A DNA stretch of 64,000 nt from Streptomyces lydicus (GCF_000717345.1 NZ_JNZA01000018.1:62001-126000), one strand, 5' to 3'. Positions 1 through 8,788 are shown, counted from the stretch's first letter. Program-made: numbers and translations. The notes: generated by a model not told the origin, from the letters alone.

Positions 1-270
1 GCGGTGCTGATGATCTCCAGTGATCTGCCCGAGGTCCTCGGCATGAGTGACCGGGTGCTGGTGATGTCCCAGGGCCGGCTGGCCGGTGAGCTGTCGGCCG
101 ACGAGGCCACCCAGGACGCCGTGATGGAGCTGGCGCTCCAGCCTCCGGGCGGCAACCCCACAAGCAGTGACAGCAACACAAGCAGTGACACCCACACGAG
201 CACTGACACCAACACCAATACGAGCAATGACGCCAACGAGAGCGCGATGGAGGGCTCCGATGTCCGCTGA
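1..270 (+). CDS. rbsA: Sugar ABC transporter ATP-binding protein, C-terminal end (RbsA-type), partial
   Basis: Only the last ~89 codons are in the window; the frame is open at base 1. The segment reads [25 protein letters not shown], the end of the second nucleotide-binding domain of RbsA/MglA-type duplicated ATPases, just after the Walker B region. The protein would power uptake of ribose or a related sugar at the inner face of the membrane. It is followed without a gap by the permease, whose ATG (260) overlaps this gene's end. The last ~38 residues form an unusual Ser/Thr/Asp/Asn-rich low-complexity tail. The family call is strong; ribose as substrate is inferred from the downstream ribokinase. 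Confidence 0.85.
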   Translation, partial: AVLMISSDLPEVLGMSDRVLVMSQGRLAGELSADEATQDAVMELALQPPGGNPTSSDSNTSSDTHTSTDTNTNTSNDANESAMEGSDVR

Positions 271-1267
271 GGTGAAGACGGGAGCCGCCGCGGAGGCGGT
301 GGGACGGGCACCGGACGGGGACGGTCCCGGGCAGTGGTTCTCCCGGGCGGTCCTCAGGAACGGTCCGCTGGGCGGTCTGATCGCCCTGGTGGTCGTGATG
401 GCGGTGCTGTCGCGGGACTTCCTCAACGGGCAGAACCTGCTGAACGTCGGTGTGCAGGCGTCGGTCACCGCGATCCTCGCCTTCGGCGTCACCTTCGTGA
501 TCGTCTCGGCCGGTATCGATCTGTCGGTCGGCTCGGTGGCCGGGCTCTCCGCCATCGTCGTCGCCTGGGCGGCCACCGACCAGGGATTGCCGGTCTGGAC
601 AGCGGTACTGCTCGGTCTCGCGGTCGGCGCGGCGGCCGGTTTGGTCTCCGGCGCGCTGGTCGCGTACGGCAAACTGCCCGCGTTCATCGCGACGTTGGCG
701 ATGCTGTCGGTGGGCCGCGGCCTGGCCCTGGTCATCTCGGGCGGCTCGCCGGTCCCGTTCCCCGCCTCGGTCAGCCGGCTCGGTGACACCCTCGGCGGCT
801 GGCTGCCGGTGCCGGTGCTGGTCATGATCGCGATGGGGCTGATCGCCGCGCTGATCCTGGCTCGTACGTACGCGGGCCGCGCGATGTTCGCGATCGGCGG
901 CAACGAGGAGGCGGCCCGGCTCTCCGGCATCCACGTCAAGCGCCGCAAGCTGGTCATCTATGCGCTGTCCGGCGTCTTCGCCGCGGTCGCCGGCATCGTG
1001 CTCGCGGCCCGGCTCACCTCCGCCCAGCCGCAGGCCGCCACCGGATACGAGCTGGACGCGATCGCGGCCGTGGTGATCGGCGGGGCCAGCCTCTCCGGCG
1101 GTTCCGGCAAGGCGTCCGGCACCCTGATCGGCGCGCTGATCCTCGCCGTACTGCGCAACGGCCTCAATCTGCTGAGCGTCTCGGCGTTCTGGCAGCAGGT
1201 GGCCACCGGCCTGGTCATCGCACTGGCGGTGCTCCTGGACACGCTGCGCCGCCGGAGCGTGCGATGA
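260..1267 (+). CDS. rbsC: Sugar ABC transporter permease (RbsC family)
   Basis: About 335 residues with some eight to ten hydrophobic segments, typical of the BPD_transp_2 permease family that moves ribose and related sugars. Recognisable family blocks include the [14 protein letters not shown] stretch near the N-terminal third and the [18 protein letters not shown] loop near the C-terminus. The ATG at 260 overlaps the end of the ATPase gene, and the stop shares an ATGA with the binding-protein gene at 1264, so the three are translationally coupled. An in-frame ATG at 167 would add 31 residues read from the ATPase tail in another frame and is less likely. Confidence 0.9.
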   Translation: MSAEVKTGAAAEAVGRAPDGDGPGQWFSRAVLRNGPLGGLIALVVVMAVLSRDFLNGQNLLNVGVQASVTAILAFGVTFVIVSAGIDLSVGSVAGLSAIVVAWAATDQGLPVWTAVLLGLAVGAAAGLVSGALVAYGKLPAFIATLAMLSVGRGLALVISGGSPVPFPASVSRLGDTLGGWLPVPVLVMIAMGLIAALILARTYAGRAMFAIGGNEEAARLSGIHVKRRKLVIYALSGVFAAVAGIVLAARLTSAQPQAATGYELDAIAAVVIGGASLSGGSGKASGTLIGALILAVLRNGLNLLSVSAFWQQVATGLVIALAVLLDTLRRRSVR

Positions 1268-2316
1268 GCGCCCGCGGGACGGGACGCGCCCGGGTGCGGA
1301 GGAACGGTCGGGTGCCGGGGAGTCGCCTGAGCAGGGGGCACGGCCTGACCGGGGGGAGCCGCCCGGTCAGGGGGAACGCCCTGGTCAGAGGCGGTGTACG
1401 CGGCAGGGTGGCGCTGGTGGCGGGGTTGGCGGCGACCGTCGCGCTCGGTCTGGCCGGCTGCGACCGCGGCGGCAACACCGACCTCGGCCTCGCGCTGTCG
1501 ACGATGAACAACCCGTTCTTCGTCGGCATCAAGCAGGGCGCCCAGGCCGAGGCGGACGCCCGCGGACTGCACCTCAACATCACCGACGCCCAGAACGACC
1601 CCACCCAGCAGATCAACCAGATGGAGACGTTCACCAGCCAGAACGTCAAGGCGGCCATCATCAACCCGGTCGACTCCGACGCCGCCGTGCCGGCCGTCGG
1701 CGTCGCCAACCGGGCGAACGTACCGGTCATTTCCATCGACCGCGGGGTCAACGGCGGGAAGGTCGGCTCGACGATCGCCTCCGACAACGTCGCGGGCGGC
1801 CGGCTCGCCGCGAAGACACTGGCCGACTCGCTCGGCGGTAAGGGGAAGGTGGCGTTCCTGGAGGGCCAGCCCGGCACCTCCGCGGCCCGCGAGCGCGGCC
1901 AGGGCTTCGAAGAGGGCATCAAGAAGTACCCCGGCATCGAGGTCGTGGCCCGCCAGCCCGCGGATTTCGACCGCACCAAGGGCATGGACGTGATGACGAA
2001 CATGCTGCAGGCGCACCGCGACCTCGCCGGGGTGTTCGCCGCCAACGACGAGATGGCCCTCGGTGCGTCGAAGGCGCTGGGCGGCCGCTCGGGCAAGGAC
2101 GTCAAGGTGGTCGCGTTCGACGGCACACCGGACGGCGTCAAGGCGGTGCGGGGCGGCACCCTGACGGCGACCGTCGCCCAGCAGCCGGAACTCCTCGGCA
2201 AACAGGCCGTGGACTGGGCGCTGAAGGCGGCCCGCGGTGAGAAGCTGCCGCAGTCGGTCAAGGTGCCGGTGGTGCTGGTCACGGCGCGGAACGCGGCGAA
2301 GTTCGACGGCGGGTGA
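1264..2316 (+). CDS. rbsB: Sugar ABC transporter substrate-binding lipoprotein (RbsB family)
   Basis: A periplasmic-binding-protein-like lipoprotein of the Peripla_BP_4 type. A hydrophobic signal is followed by the lipobox LAGC at about residue 61. The mature part opens with LALSTMNNPFFVGIKQGAQ, the typical ribose/D-xylose-binding start, and contains QINQMETF, INPVDSDA and VFAANDEMALGA. It would capture the sugar outside the cell and hand it to the permease. The start overlaps the permease stop (ATGA). The ~45-residue Arg/Gly-rich stretch before the hydrophobic signal is long for this family, so translation may begin internally. Confidence 0.88.
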   Translation: MSARGTGRARVRRNGRVPGSRLSRGHGLTGGSRPVRGNALVRGGVRGRVALVAGLAATVALGLAGCDRGGNTDLGLALSTMNNPFFVGIKQGAQAEADARGLHLNITDAQNDPTQQINQMETFTSQNVKAAIINPVDSDAAVPAVGVANRANVPVISIDRGVNGGKVGSTIASDNVAGGRLAAKTLADSLGGKGKVAFLEGQPGTSAARERGQGFEEGIKKYPGIEVVARQPADFDRTKGMDVMTNMLQAHRDLAGVFAANDEMALGASKALGGRSGKDVKVVAFDGTPDGVKAVRGGTLTATVAQQPELLGKQAVDWALKAARGEKLPQSVKVPVVLVTARNAAKFDGG

Positions 2317-2525
2317 GAGCGCGGAGCGAACGACGCATACCTCGTATATAGCGCATATGACGCATGCGGCCGCGGGCGGGACGACAGTGCCACCGTGGCG
2401 GAGGCGACGAAGGTGACCGTGGATGACACGACGCAGGCAACCACGGAGGACACGGCAGATGACAACGAACGGTGAAGCGGCGCCCGGCTACCGGAGCGCG
2501 CCGCTCGGACATGGGAGAACGGCGC

Positions 2526-3449
2526 ATGTATGACGTCCTGGTGGTTGGCTCGGCCAACGCGGACCTGACGGTACGGGTCGAGCGGCGGCCCGGCGCGGGG
2601 GAGACCGTGCTCGGTACGGATCTGGTCGAGTCGGCCGGCGGCAAGGGCGCCAATCAGGCGGCCGCCGCGGCCCGGATCGGCGGGCGCACCGCCCTGCTGG
2701 CACGGGTCGGCGGCGACGCGTTCGGTGAACTGCTGCTGAGCGCCCAGCGCGAGGCGGGCACCGATGTCTCGCCGGTCATCGTGGACGAGTCCGCGCGTAC
2801 CGGCACGGCGATGATCATCGTCGATCCGGACGGCGACAACAGCATCGTGGTCTCGCCCGGCGCCAACGCCGCCCTCACCCCGCAGGACGTGGCGGCGGCG
2901 AAGGAGGTCATCGCCGCCGCGTCGGTGCTCTCCCTCCAGCTGGAGATCCCCATGGAGTCCGTACGGGCCGCGGCCGCGGCCGCCGAGCAGGCGGGCACCC
3001 GGGTCGTCCTCAACCCCTCCCCGGCCCCCGAGGCGGCACTCGCCCCTGAACTCCTGGCCGTGGCCGACCCGTTGGTGGTCAACGAGCACGAGGCGCGGCA
3101 GCTGTCCGGGCTGGCCGACGGCACGCCCGCGGAGTGGGCGCGGGCACTGCGTGACCGGGGAGCCCGCTCCGTCGTGGTCACCCTCGGCGGCGACGGCGCG
3201 CTGACCCTGGACGCCTCCGGAACCGTCGAGGTCCCCGGTGTCCGGGTCAAGGCCGTGGACACCACCGGTGCCGGGGACGCCTTCACCGGCGCCCTCGCCA
3301 CCCGGCTGGCCGGCGGCGACGCGCTGCCTGAGGCGGCCCGCTTCGCCGTACGGGTCGGCGCCGCGGCCGTCACCAAGCCGGGCGCCCAGCCCTCCTACCC
3401 GACGCGCGCCGAACTGGACGCCCTGGCCCCGGACTCCCCGCAGGACTGA
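2526..3449 (+). CDS. rbsK: Ribokinase (PfkB family)
   Basis: A 307-residue PfkB-fold sugar kinase expected to make ribose 5-phosphate from ribose and ATP in the cytoplasm. The N-terminus has the family signature VVGSANADL, then GGKGANQAAAAARIGG. The C-terminal signature DTTGAGDAFTGALA holds the catalytic Asp and the anion hole. I chose ATG 2526 because GGGAG lies about 8 nt upstream; ATG 2511 is an alternative. It lies ~210 bp after the binding-protein gene in the same direction, and its presence is the main reason to call the transporter a ribose system. Confidence 0.9.
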   Translation: MYDVLVVGSANADLTVRVERRPGAGETVLGTDLVESAGGKGANQAAAAARIGGRTALLARVGGDAFGELLLSAQREAGTDVSPVIVDESARTGTAMIIVDPDGDNSIVVSPGANAALTPQDVAAAKEVIAAASVLSLQLEIPMESVRAAAAAAEQAGTRVVLNPSPAPEAALAPELLAVADPLVVNEHEARQLSGLADGTPAEWARALRDRGARSVVVTLGGDGALTLDASGTVEVPGVRVKAVDTTGAGDAFTGALATRLAGGDALPEAARFAVRVGAAAVTKPGAQPSYPTRAELDALAPDSPQD

Positions 3450-3890
3450 GCCCCCGACGCCGCCTCCCGGGTCCCGCCGCCCCGGCCCGGACCTAATGTC
3501 GCGTCCCAGGTCCCGCTGACGCGATACGGAGCTGTCGGCGCCGCCCGGGTCCCCCGACTCGGCGCGGGCCCGGCGGCGCCGCCCAAGTCCGTCCGCTCGG
3601 TACGGTCCCCGGCGGCGGCGCCCGGTCCGGCCACGCCCGGCCCGCCTACCGGCTCGGCTCCCGGTGCCGCACGGCCTGCCCCACGGCCCGGCCCGGTTCA
3701 GCGCCCAGCTCCCGACGGTGCCTTGCGGGGCCCGGCCCGCCGGATCAGCCGCACCACCGCCGCCCGGCCAGCGTGGCCCGGGTCCCGGCTCAAGCTGCAT
3801 GCCGCCGCCTGCCCGTCCATCGCCCGCCCCGGCCCCCGGCTCAGGCCCCAGCGCCGCCTCCTCGCCCCCCCCGCCGGCCAATGACCCGCC
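3450..3890. other. Intergenic region without a recognisable gene
   Basis: About 440 bp of very GC-rich sequence between the convergent ribokinase and ornithine-cyclodeaminase-like genes. Open frames across it have no ribosome binding site and low-complexity Pro/Gly/Arg composition, so I read them as chance. No clear inverted repeat with a loop was found by eye. Confidence 0.5.
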
Positions 3891-4850
3891 TCAGGCCCGT
3901 GTCAAGGTCGCCGCTACCGCCACCTCCGTGCCGGCCAGGCCGACCGAGGAGAACAGCGTGATGTCGTCGTGTCCGCCCCGGCCGGGGGCGGTGCCGGCCA
4001 GTACCGCGCCCAGTGCGGTCAGCGGTGTCGGCCCCAGCAGGTGGTCGGTGCCGTAACTCCCGGCCTGGGCGGGGGAGTCGGTGGCGATCACCGCTGCCCG
4101 TTCGGCCAGCTCGGGCGGTATCTCGTAGTGGGTGGTGGACTTGGGGCCCAGGGTGCTGAGATGGGTGCCCGGGGCGACCCAGTCCGCTTCCAGTACGGGC
4201 GTCGGGCTGTTGGTCGCGACGATCACCACCTCCCGGCCCTGCACGGCTGCCCGGGCCGAGTCCACCGCCCGGGCGGCCAGTCCCAGTTCCTCGCGGACGC
4301 GGGCCGCGAACCGCTCCGCGCGCTTCCGCCGCCGTCCGAACACCGCGACCTCCGCCGGCCGGTGGGAGGCGCTCGCCGACAGTGCCCACAGCTGCGCCCA
4401 GCCCTGCGGGCCCGTGCCGATCAGACCGAGCCGGCAGCCCGCCGGTCCGCCGGTCCGCGCCAGGGCTTCGACCGCCACCGCCCCGATCGCCCCTGTCCTG
4501 CGTGGCCCGAGTTCCTGCCCGTGGACCACCGCGGTCAGCCGCCCGCTCGCGCTGTCCCACACCGCGACCAGCTGCTCGCCGGCCCGGTCCGCCGTGCCGT
4601 ACGCGCGAAACCCGTGCACCCCAGCTACCCCCTGCGCCCCCTCGTCGGCCAGCGCGCCGACGGTGAACACCAGCTCCCCGCCGCCGAGTCCGGCGTGCAC
4701 CCTGGGCGGTGCGGCCAGCCGTCCCGCCTGGTGTTCCAGGAGCGCGTGCCGGACGGCCGCGGTTGCCGTCGCCGGGGTGAGGCGCGCGCGGACCTCGGCG
4801 TCGCCGAGCAGGACGGGGGCCGGGCGGCGCGGTGCGGTGGGCGGCGTCAT
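3891..4850 (-). CDS. Ornithine cyclodeaminase / mu-crystallin family protein
   Basis: A 319-residue protein of the ornithine cyclodeaminase/mu-crystallin family, with an N-terminal substrate half and an NAD(P)-binding Rossmann half. Visible marks are TGAIGAVAVEALAR, the dinucleotide loop LGLIGTGPQGWAQ, and GTHLSTLGPKSTTHYEI. Members include ornithine cyclodeaminase, alanine and N-carboxyethyl amino acid dehydrogenases, and ketimine reductases, so the substrate cannot be read from sequence. I use ATG 4850, which overlaps the stop of the upstream fusion gene (ATGA), giving a two-gene operon. The neighbouring amidase/dipeptidase suggests amino acid or peptidoglycan-fragment metabolism (inference). 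Confidence 0.82.
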   Translation of the reverse strand: MTPPTAPRRPAPVLLGDAEVRARLTPATATAAVRHALLEHQAGRLAAPPRVHAGLGGGELVFTVGALADEGAQGVAGVHGFRAYGTADRAGEQLVAVWDSASGRLTAVVHGQELGPRRTGAIGAVAVEALARTGGPAGCRLGLIGTGPQGWAQLWALSASASHRPAEVAVFGRRRKRAERFAARVREELGLAARAVDSARAAVQGREVVIVATNSPTPVLEADWVAPGTHLSTLGPKSTTHYEIPPELAERAAVIATDSPAQAGSYGTDHLLGPTPLTALGAVLAGTAPGRGGHDDITLFSSVGLAGTEVAVAATLTRA

Positions 4851-6241
4851 CGGTCGTCCCATTCCTTCGCCCCGTACCGGGCGTGGTCCGCGCCCGTCGC
4901 CAGGGCCCAGTACCGGTCGCCGTAGGACCAGTGCCACCACTCGGTCGGGTAGTTGACCAGGCCCGCCGCGGTCAGTGCGGCGCTGAGCACCCGGCGGTTG
5001 GCGCGGGCGGCGGGGGTCAGGCCCGGGGCGGAGGTGTAGCAGGCGCCGTCGCTCTCCTCCGGCGAGGCGTTGATCGGCGTCCCCATGTCGACATGTCCCC
5101 CGTCCGTGGTGACCAGGGTGACGTCCACCGCGCTGCCCGCGCTGTGCGGTGCGATGTCCGGAGGCGAGACATAGCGGCTGGCGGCGTCGTGGATCAGCGC
5201 GGCGTCCCGGCCGGGGTGCGCGGCGCGCAGCTCGTCGGCGTACTCCTCGAAGTAGCGGCGCTGCAACGAGGGCGGACGGTAGCCCTCGACGAACTGCAGC
5301 CGCAGTCCGTCCGGGAGCGCCTGCTGCGCCGCCAGCAGCCGCCGCAGCACCCCCTCCCGCAGCTGCGCGTAGGCGCCGGAGTCGTCCGTGCGGTCCTCGG
5401 CCACCAGCAGTCCCGGCGCCGCGGTCCGTACGTCGACGAGCGGCTCACCGCACTCCTTGACCGGGACCGCCGCCACCACCGGGTCCGCCATCAGCGTGAT
5501 CCGGTCGCGGGCGTCGGCGCAGACCACCTCCGCCTCGCCGCCCGGCACCGGCGCCGTCCACTCGGCGGCCGTCGCCACCCGCTCGCCGGCCGGCGACCAC
5601 ACCCCGCTCAGCCCGCACGCCGGGCCGGGGCTGCCGACCTCGGTGCCGTTGGCGAGCAGCACCTGCAGGCCGTGCTCCCGCGCCATGTCCGCGTAGCGGG
5701 TCAGCCGTTCCGGCGCGTCGTGGAACGCGCTGGAGAGATACACCCGGCAGCCGTCCGCCGCGGCCCGCGCCGGGACCTCGGGGAAGGCGTTGTCGAAGCA
5801 GGTGGCCAGCGCGAACCGGATGCCGCCCAGGGTGAAGCGGCCGTCCGTGCTGCCCGGGGCGAAGAGTTCGCTCTCCGTCTCGGACAGATGGATCTTGTCG
5901 TAACGAGTCAGCAGCGCGCCGTTCGGCCCGAACACGAACGAGGCGATCGTCGGGCGGCTGCCGCCCTCGGGCGGGCGGCCCGCCCCGTTCACCACCGCCG
6001 CGACCCCGCCCGCCCGGCACGCCTCCCGTACGGGCGCGAGCCGCGGGTCGTCCTCCGCGACCGTCATGCCGGCCGGATCGGCCGCTATCAGCCGCAGGTC
6101 GTAGTGGGTCAGGGCGAGTTCGGAGAACACCACCAGGCCCACGCCGCGCCCGGCGGCCTCGGTGAGGAGCGTGGCCATCCGTGCGGCGTTGGCGGCGATG
6201 TCGCCCGGTACGGCACTGAACTGTGCGGCAGCAATGATCAT
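4847..6241 (-). CDS. Two-domain enzyme: nitrilase-type amidohydrolase fused to a VanX-like D-Ala-D-Ala dipeptidase
   Basis: A 464-residue fusion. Residues 1 to ~260 are a carbon-nitrogen hydrolase with the family triad visible: Glu41 (FSELALT), Lys116 (YDKIHL) and Cys148 (ATCFDNAFPE). Residues ~270-464 look like an M15D/VanX dipeptidase: Arg322 in EGYRP, zinc ligands His366 and Asp373 in HSAGSAVD, base Glu434 and third ligand His437 in EWWH. There is no signal peptide, so both activities would be cytoplasmic, as for VanX. The start MIIAAAQF is at ATG 6241; an upstream in-frame extension is Arg-rich and unlikely. The substrates are unknown. One idea is hydrolysis of D-Ala-D-Ala or a related dipeptide plus deamidation of an amide product. 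Confidence 0.85.
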   Translation of the reverse strand: MIIAAAQFSAVPGDIAANAARMATLLTEAAGRGVGLVVFSELALTHYDLRLIAADPAGMTVAEDDPRLAPVREACRAGGVAAVVNGAGRPPEGGSRPTIASFVFGPNGALLTRYDKIHLSETESELFAPGSTDGRFTLGGIRFALATCFDNAFPEVPARAAADGCRVYLSSAFHDAPERLTRYADMAREHGLQVLLANGTEVGSPGPACGLSGVWSPAGERVATAAEWTAPVPGGEAEVVCADARDRITLMADPVVAAVPVKECGEPLVDVRTAAPGLLVAEDRTDDSGAYAQLREGVLRRLLAAQQALPDGLRLQFVEGYRPPSLQRRYFEEYADELRAAHPGRDAALIHDAASRYVSPPDIAPHSAGSAVDVTLVTTDGGHVDMGTPINASPEESDGACYTSAPGLTPAARANRRVLSAALTAAGLVNYPTEWWHWSYGDRYWALATGADHARYGAKEWDDR

Positions 6242-6370
6242 GCACCCATGATGCCGGTGCCGCCCCCGCCGCGTGCGGGCCTGTGGATAACTCCCCGCCC
6301 GCACCCCTGCACCCCGCACCCCGCACGCGACCTCCCCGCCCCCTTCCTCCCTGCGCGACCTCCCGGCCGT

Positions 6371-6420
6371 CTCCTCCCTAAGCCTCCCTAAGCCTCCCTA
6401 AGCCTTCCTACGCTTTCCTA
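6371..6420. repeat. Five 10-bp tandem repeats
   Basis: Five consecutive 10-base units ending in CCTA: one CTCCTCCCTA, two AGCCTCCCTA, one AGCCTTCCTA and one CGCTTTCCTA. On the minus strand each begins TAGG, and the first TAG is the stop codon of the pyroglutamyl-peptidase-like gene. The period equals about one helical turn. The array lies between that gene and the fusion gene starting at 6241. Confidence 0.85.
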
Positions 6421-7698
6421 CGCCACCTCCCCCGCCGCCACCGTCACGATCGCCCGCACCTGCCAGGTGATCGCGACCCGGTTCCGTACGAAGTCCGGAT
6501 CGGTGACCCGGCCGTCCGCAGGGTCGGTGTTGCCGGGGCCGAACTCCAGGACGGGCGTGTGCAGATGGCCGCCCGGCAGCTCAGGCCGCCGCACCGCGTC
6601 CCGCAGCAGCGTCGCCCGGTAGGCGATCTCGTTCGACAGATAGTCCCCGCCGCCCCCGGCCCGGGCCGTCGAACCGGGAGTCGGCCCGTCGGCCCGTTCG
6701 ACCGGCGTCGTGCCGCCGGCCGGGATCTCCGTGACGGCGGTGTGGTCCACCACCGGATACGGCCCGGTGCCGGCCGCCACGATCCGCGCGTACGGCAGGC
6801 TGGTGGTCGTCCACTGCGGCTGCGGCGTCACCGTCGGCACCCCGGCCGGTATCGGTACGACTTCGGTGCGGGACTCCCGTGCGTTGTCCGGATAGCCGCC
6901 CCGCCAGGCCCCGTTGGTCCGTTCGACGTCGAACCGCCCCGGCCGCCCCTGGCTGATCGTCGTGAACAGGTCCACCTGCCGCGGCCCCCGACGGAAGTGC
7001 GGCAGCAGCGTGCGCTCCACCGTGCCCGCCGCGAAATCGGCCCACCGTACGGGGAAGACCGCCGCCTCGATCCGGGCCGTCCGCCCCGAGGCGGTCCGCA
7101 CCGTCGTCCCGTCCAGCGCGAGCGCGGCCGCCCCCGACGGATTGCTCCGCCGCGGATCGGCGTCCAGCTGGAACGGGTCGAAACCGGTCACCACGATCCG
7201 CAGTACGCGCTTCCCGGCGGGCAACTCGATCGAGTCCTCTCCACGAGAGGTCCGCTCCAACGACCCCAGAAGAGCCTCACGTTGACCATCGGGCAGCTCG
7301 AAGTCCGGCTGCCACTGGCGCAGTTCCTTCGTCATCTCCAGCCGTGCCCAGTACAGCGGCCGGTCGTCGTCCCGGCTCAGGTCACCGCCGGCCGGGCCAC
7401 GCCCCTGTGCCCGGTCCACGGCCCGCCGCCACAGCGCCCGCCCCTCGCCGGCGACATAGTGCCGGGCCCGCGCGTACGTGGTCAGGTGCGCCAGCCCGCG
7501 CCCGAACTCCTCGCGCATGTCGTCGAATCCACTGCGGCGCAGGATCTCCTGAGGCGCGGCCAGCGTCAGCCGGCCCTCTTCCACCGTGGGCGTCGCGCCG
7601 GGCCCGGGGGAGGCGGCGGCCGGAGTCGTCAGGGCCGGTGCGACGGCGGCGAGCAGCGCCAGGACGACGGCGGCCGGTGTGGTAGCTGTGCGAGTCAT
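6418..7698 (-). CDS. Secreted pyroglutamyl-peptidase (C15)-like protein with Cys-to-Ser substitution
   Basis: A 426-residue protein with a Sec-type signal (VLALLAAVAPALTTPAAAS) and a C-terminal half resembling pyrrolidone carboxyl peptidase. Family marks are VTGFDPF, NPSGAAALAL, ERTNGAW..GYPDN and HTPVLEF. Aligned by eye, the catalytic Glu is Glu259 and the His is His380, but the nucleophile position (usually a Cys in the GxYxCN block) is Ser355 in GGDYLSNE. Normal Pcp is ~215 residues and cytoplasmic; this one is twice as long and exported. It may be a serine variant or a non-catalytic binding protein. ATG 7698 is used because the signal begins there. Confidence 0.75.
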   Translation of the reverse strand: MTRTATTPAAVVLALLAAVAPALTTPAAASPGPGATPTVEEGRLTLAAPQEILRRSGFDDMREEFGRGLAHLTTYARARHYVAGEGRALWRRAVDRAQGRGPAGGDLSRDDDRPLYWARLEMTKELRQWQPDFELPDGQREALLGSLERTSRGEDSIELPAGKRVLRIVVTGFDPFQLDADPRRSNPSGAAALALDGTTVRTASGRTARIEAAVFPVRWADFAAGTVERTLLPHFRRGPRQVDLFTTISQGRPGRFDVERTNGAWRGGYPDNARESRTEVVPIPAGVPTVTPQPQWTTTSLPYARIVAAGTGPYPVVDHTAVTEIPAGGTTPVERADGPTPGSTARAGGGGDYLSNEIAYRATLLRDAVRRPELPGGHLHTPVLEFGPGNTDPADGRVTDPDFVRNRVAITWQVRAIVTVAAGEVA

Positions 7699-7831
7699 GG
7701 AGGTGAGTAAAGCGGTGTGGCCCGTGGGGCGGTAGAGGGCGCCGGATGGCTGGAAGTGGCCGCTGGATAGGGTGCCTGGTCCGGTCCGCCGTCGCGTCCG
7801 GCACGCTCCACGCATACCAGGGGGAATTTCT

Positions 7832-8770
7832 GTGGCCACTCCGCCGCCACCACACGGGCCCCACCCGTACGCCCAGCCGCCCGGTCAGCCCCCGATGGGG
7901 CCGTACGCCCAACAGCAGCCCGCCGGGCCCTACGCTCCCCAGCAGCCGGCCGCCCCTTACGCCCAGCAGCCTGCCGGGCCGTACGCCCCGCAGCAGCCGG
8001 CCGGCCCCTACGCGCCTCAGCAGCCCGCCGGCCCCTACGCCCCACCGGGACACCCGGCCCCGGCCCAAGCCCCCTACGGATACCCCCAGCAGCCGCACCC
8101 CCACGCCCAACCGGGCCCCGTCGGCTGCCAGTTCTGCGGCGCCCAGCCGGCCGTCCAGGCCACCGTCCGCGGACATCAGGGCATCCTCTACGTGATGCGG
8201 TTCCTCAGCCGCAGCGGCGTGTTCTGCCGCTCCTGCGGGCTGGCCACCTACCGGGAGATGTCCGCGAAGACCCTGTGGCAGGGCTGGTGGAGCCCGCTGT
8301 CCGTGGTCATCACCCCGATCACCCTGCTGGTCAACCTCGGCCCCCGCAGCCGCTTCCACGCCCTGGCCGCCCCGGTGGGCGGCTTCCGGCCCTCGCTCGA
8401 TCCGGGCAAGCCGCTGCTGCGCCGCCCCGAAACGCTGCTGATCCTCATTCCGCTGGCGCTGCTCGCGCTGGCGCTGACGGTCCTCTTCGTCATCGGCCTG
8501 TTCGCTGACGACTCGCCCAGCGAGCCCCTCACCACCGGCGCCGGCCAGGGGAAGGCGCAGACGCTCGCCGTCGGGGACTGCGTACGCAACGACGCCGACT
8601 GGCCCGACCAGGACCTGCGGGCCGTGGACTGCGGCTCGGCCGACGCGCAGTACAAGGTGAGCCGCAGGCTGGACGCGCCGGAACAGCACTGCGCCGGCGG
8701 CGATTACCTCGCCGCTCTCGAGTACAGCCCGGACGGCGCGACGACGTCCTGTCTCACGCCCGTCCGTTAG
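7832..8770 (+). CDS. Proline-rich zinc-ribbon membrane protein, function unknown
   Basis: A 312-residue protein starting at GTG 7832, with AGGGGGAA 5-12 nt upstream. Residues ~1-95 are made of imperfect repeats of QQPAGPYAP, visible at DNA level from about 7894 to 8046. Next come two CxxC pairs (CQFCG and CRSCG) that look like a treble-clef or zinc ribbon. One or two membrane segments follow; the strongest is LLILIPLALLALALTVLFVIGLF. A short extracytoplasmic tail contains four Cys. Similar Pro/Tyr/Gln-rich membrane proteins are common in actinomycetes and poorly characterised. No function is assigned. Confidence 0.75.
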   Translation: MATPPPPHGPHPYAQPPGQPPMGPYAQQQPAGPYAPQQPAAPYAQQPAGPYAPQQPAGPYAPQQPAGPYAPPGHPAPAQAPYGYPQQPHPHAQPGPVGCQFCGAQPAVQATVRGHQGILYVMRFLSRSGVFCRSCGLATYREMSAKTLWQGWWSPLSVVITPITLLVNLGPRSRFHALAAPVGGFRPSLDPGKPLLRRPETLLILIPLALLALALTVLFVIGLFADDSPSEPLTTGAGQGKAQTLAVGDCVRNDADWPDQDLRAVDCGSADAQYKVSRRLDAPEQHCAGGDYLAALEYSPDGATTSCLTPVR

Positions 8771-8788
8771 CGCGCCGGAAGCGGCGGT

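Noticed and set aside
1215..3881. Long minus-strand frame across rbsB and rbsK
   Set aside because: Shadow of two clear genes; Arg/Gly/Pro-rich, with no family resemblance.
3664..4056. Plus-strand frame in the gap after ribokinase
   Set aside because: Pro/Ala/Ser low complexity, no start signal, and it runs into the oppositely oriented cyclodeaminase gene.
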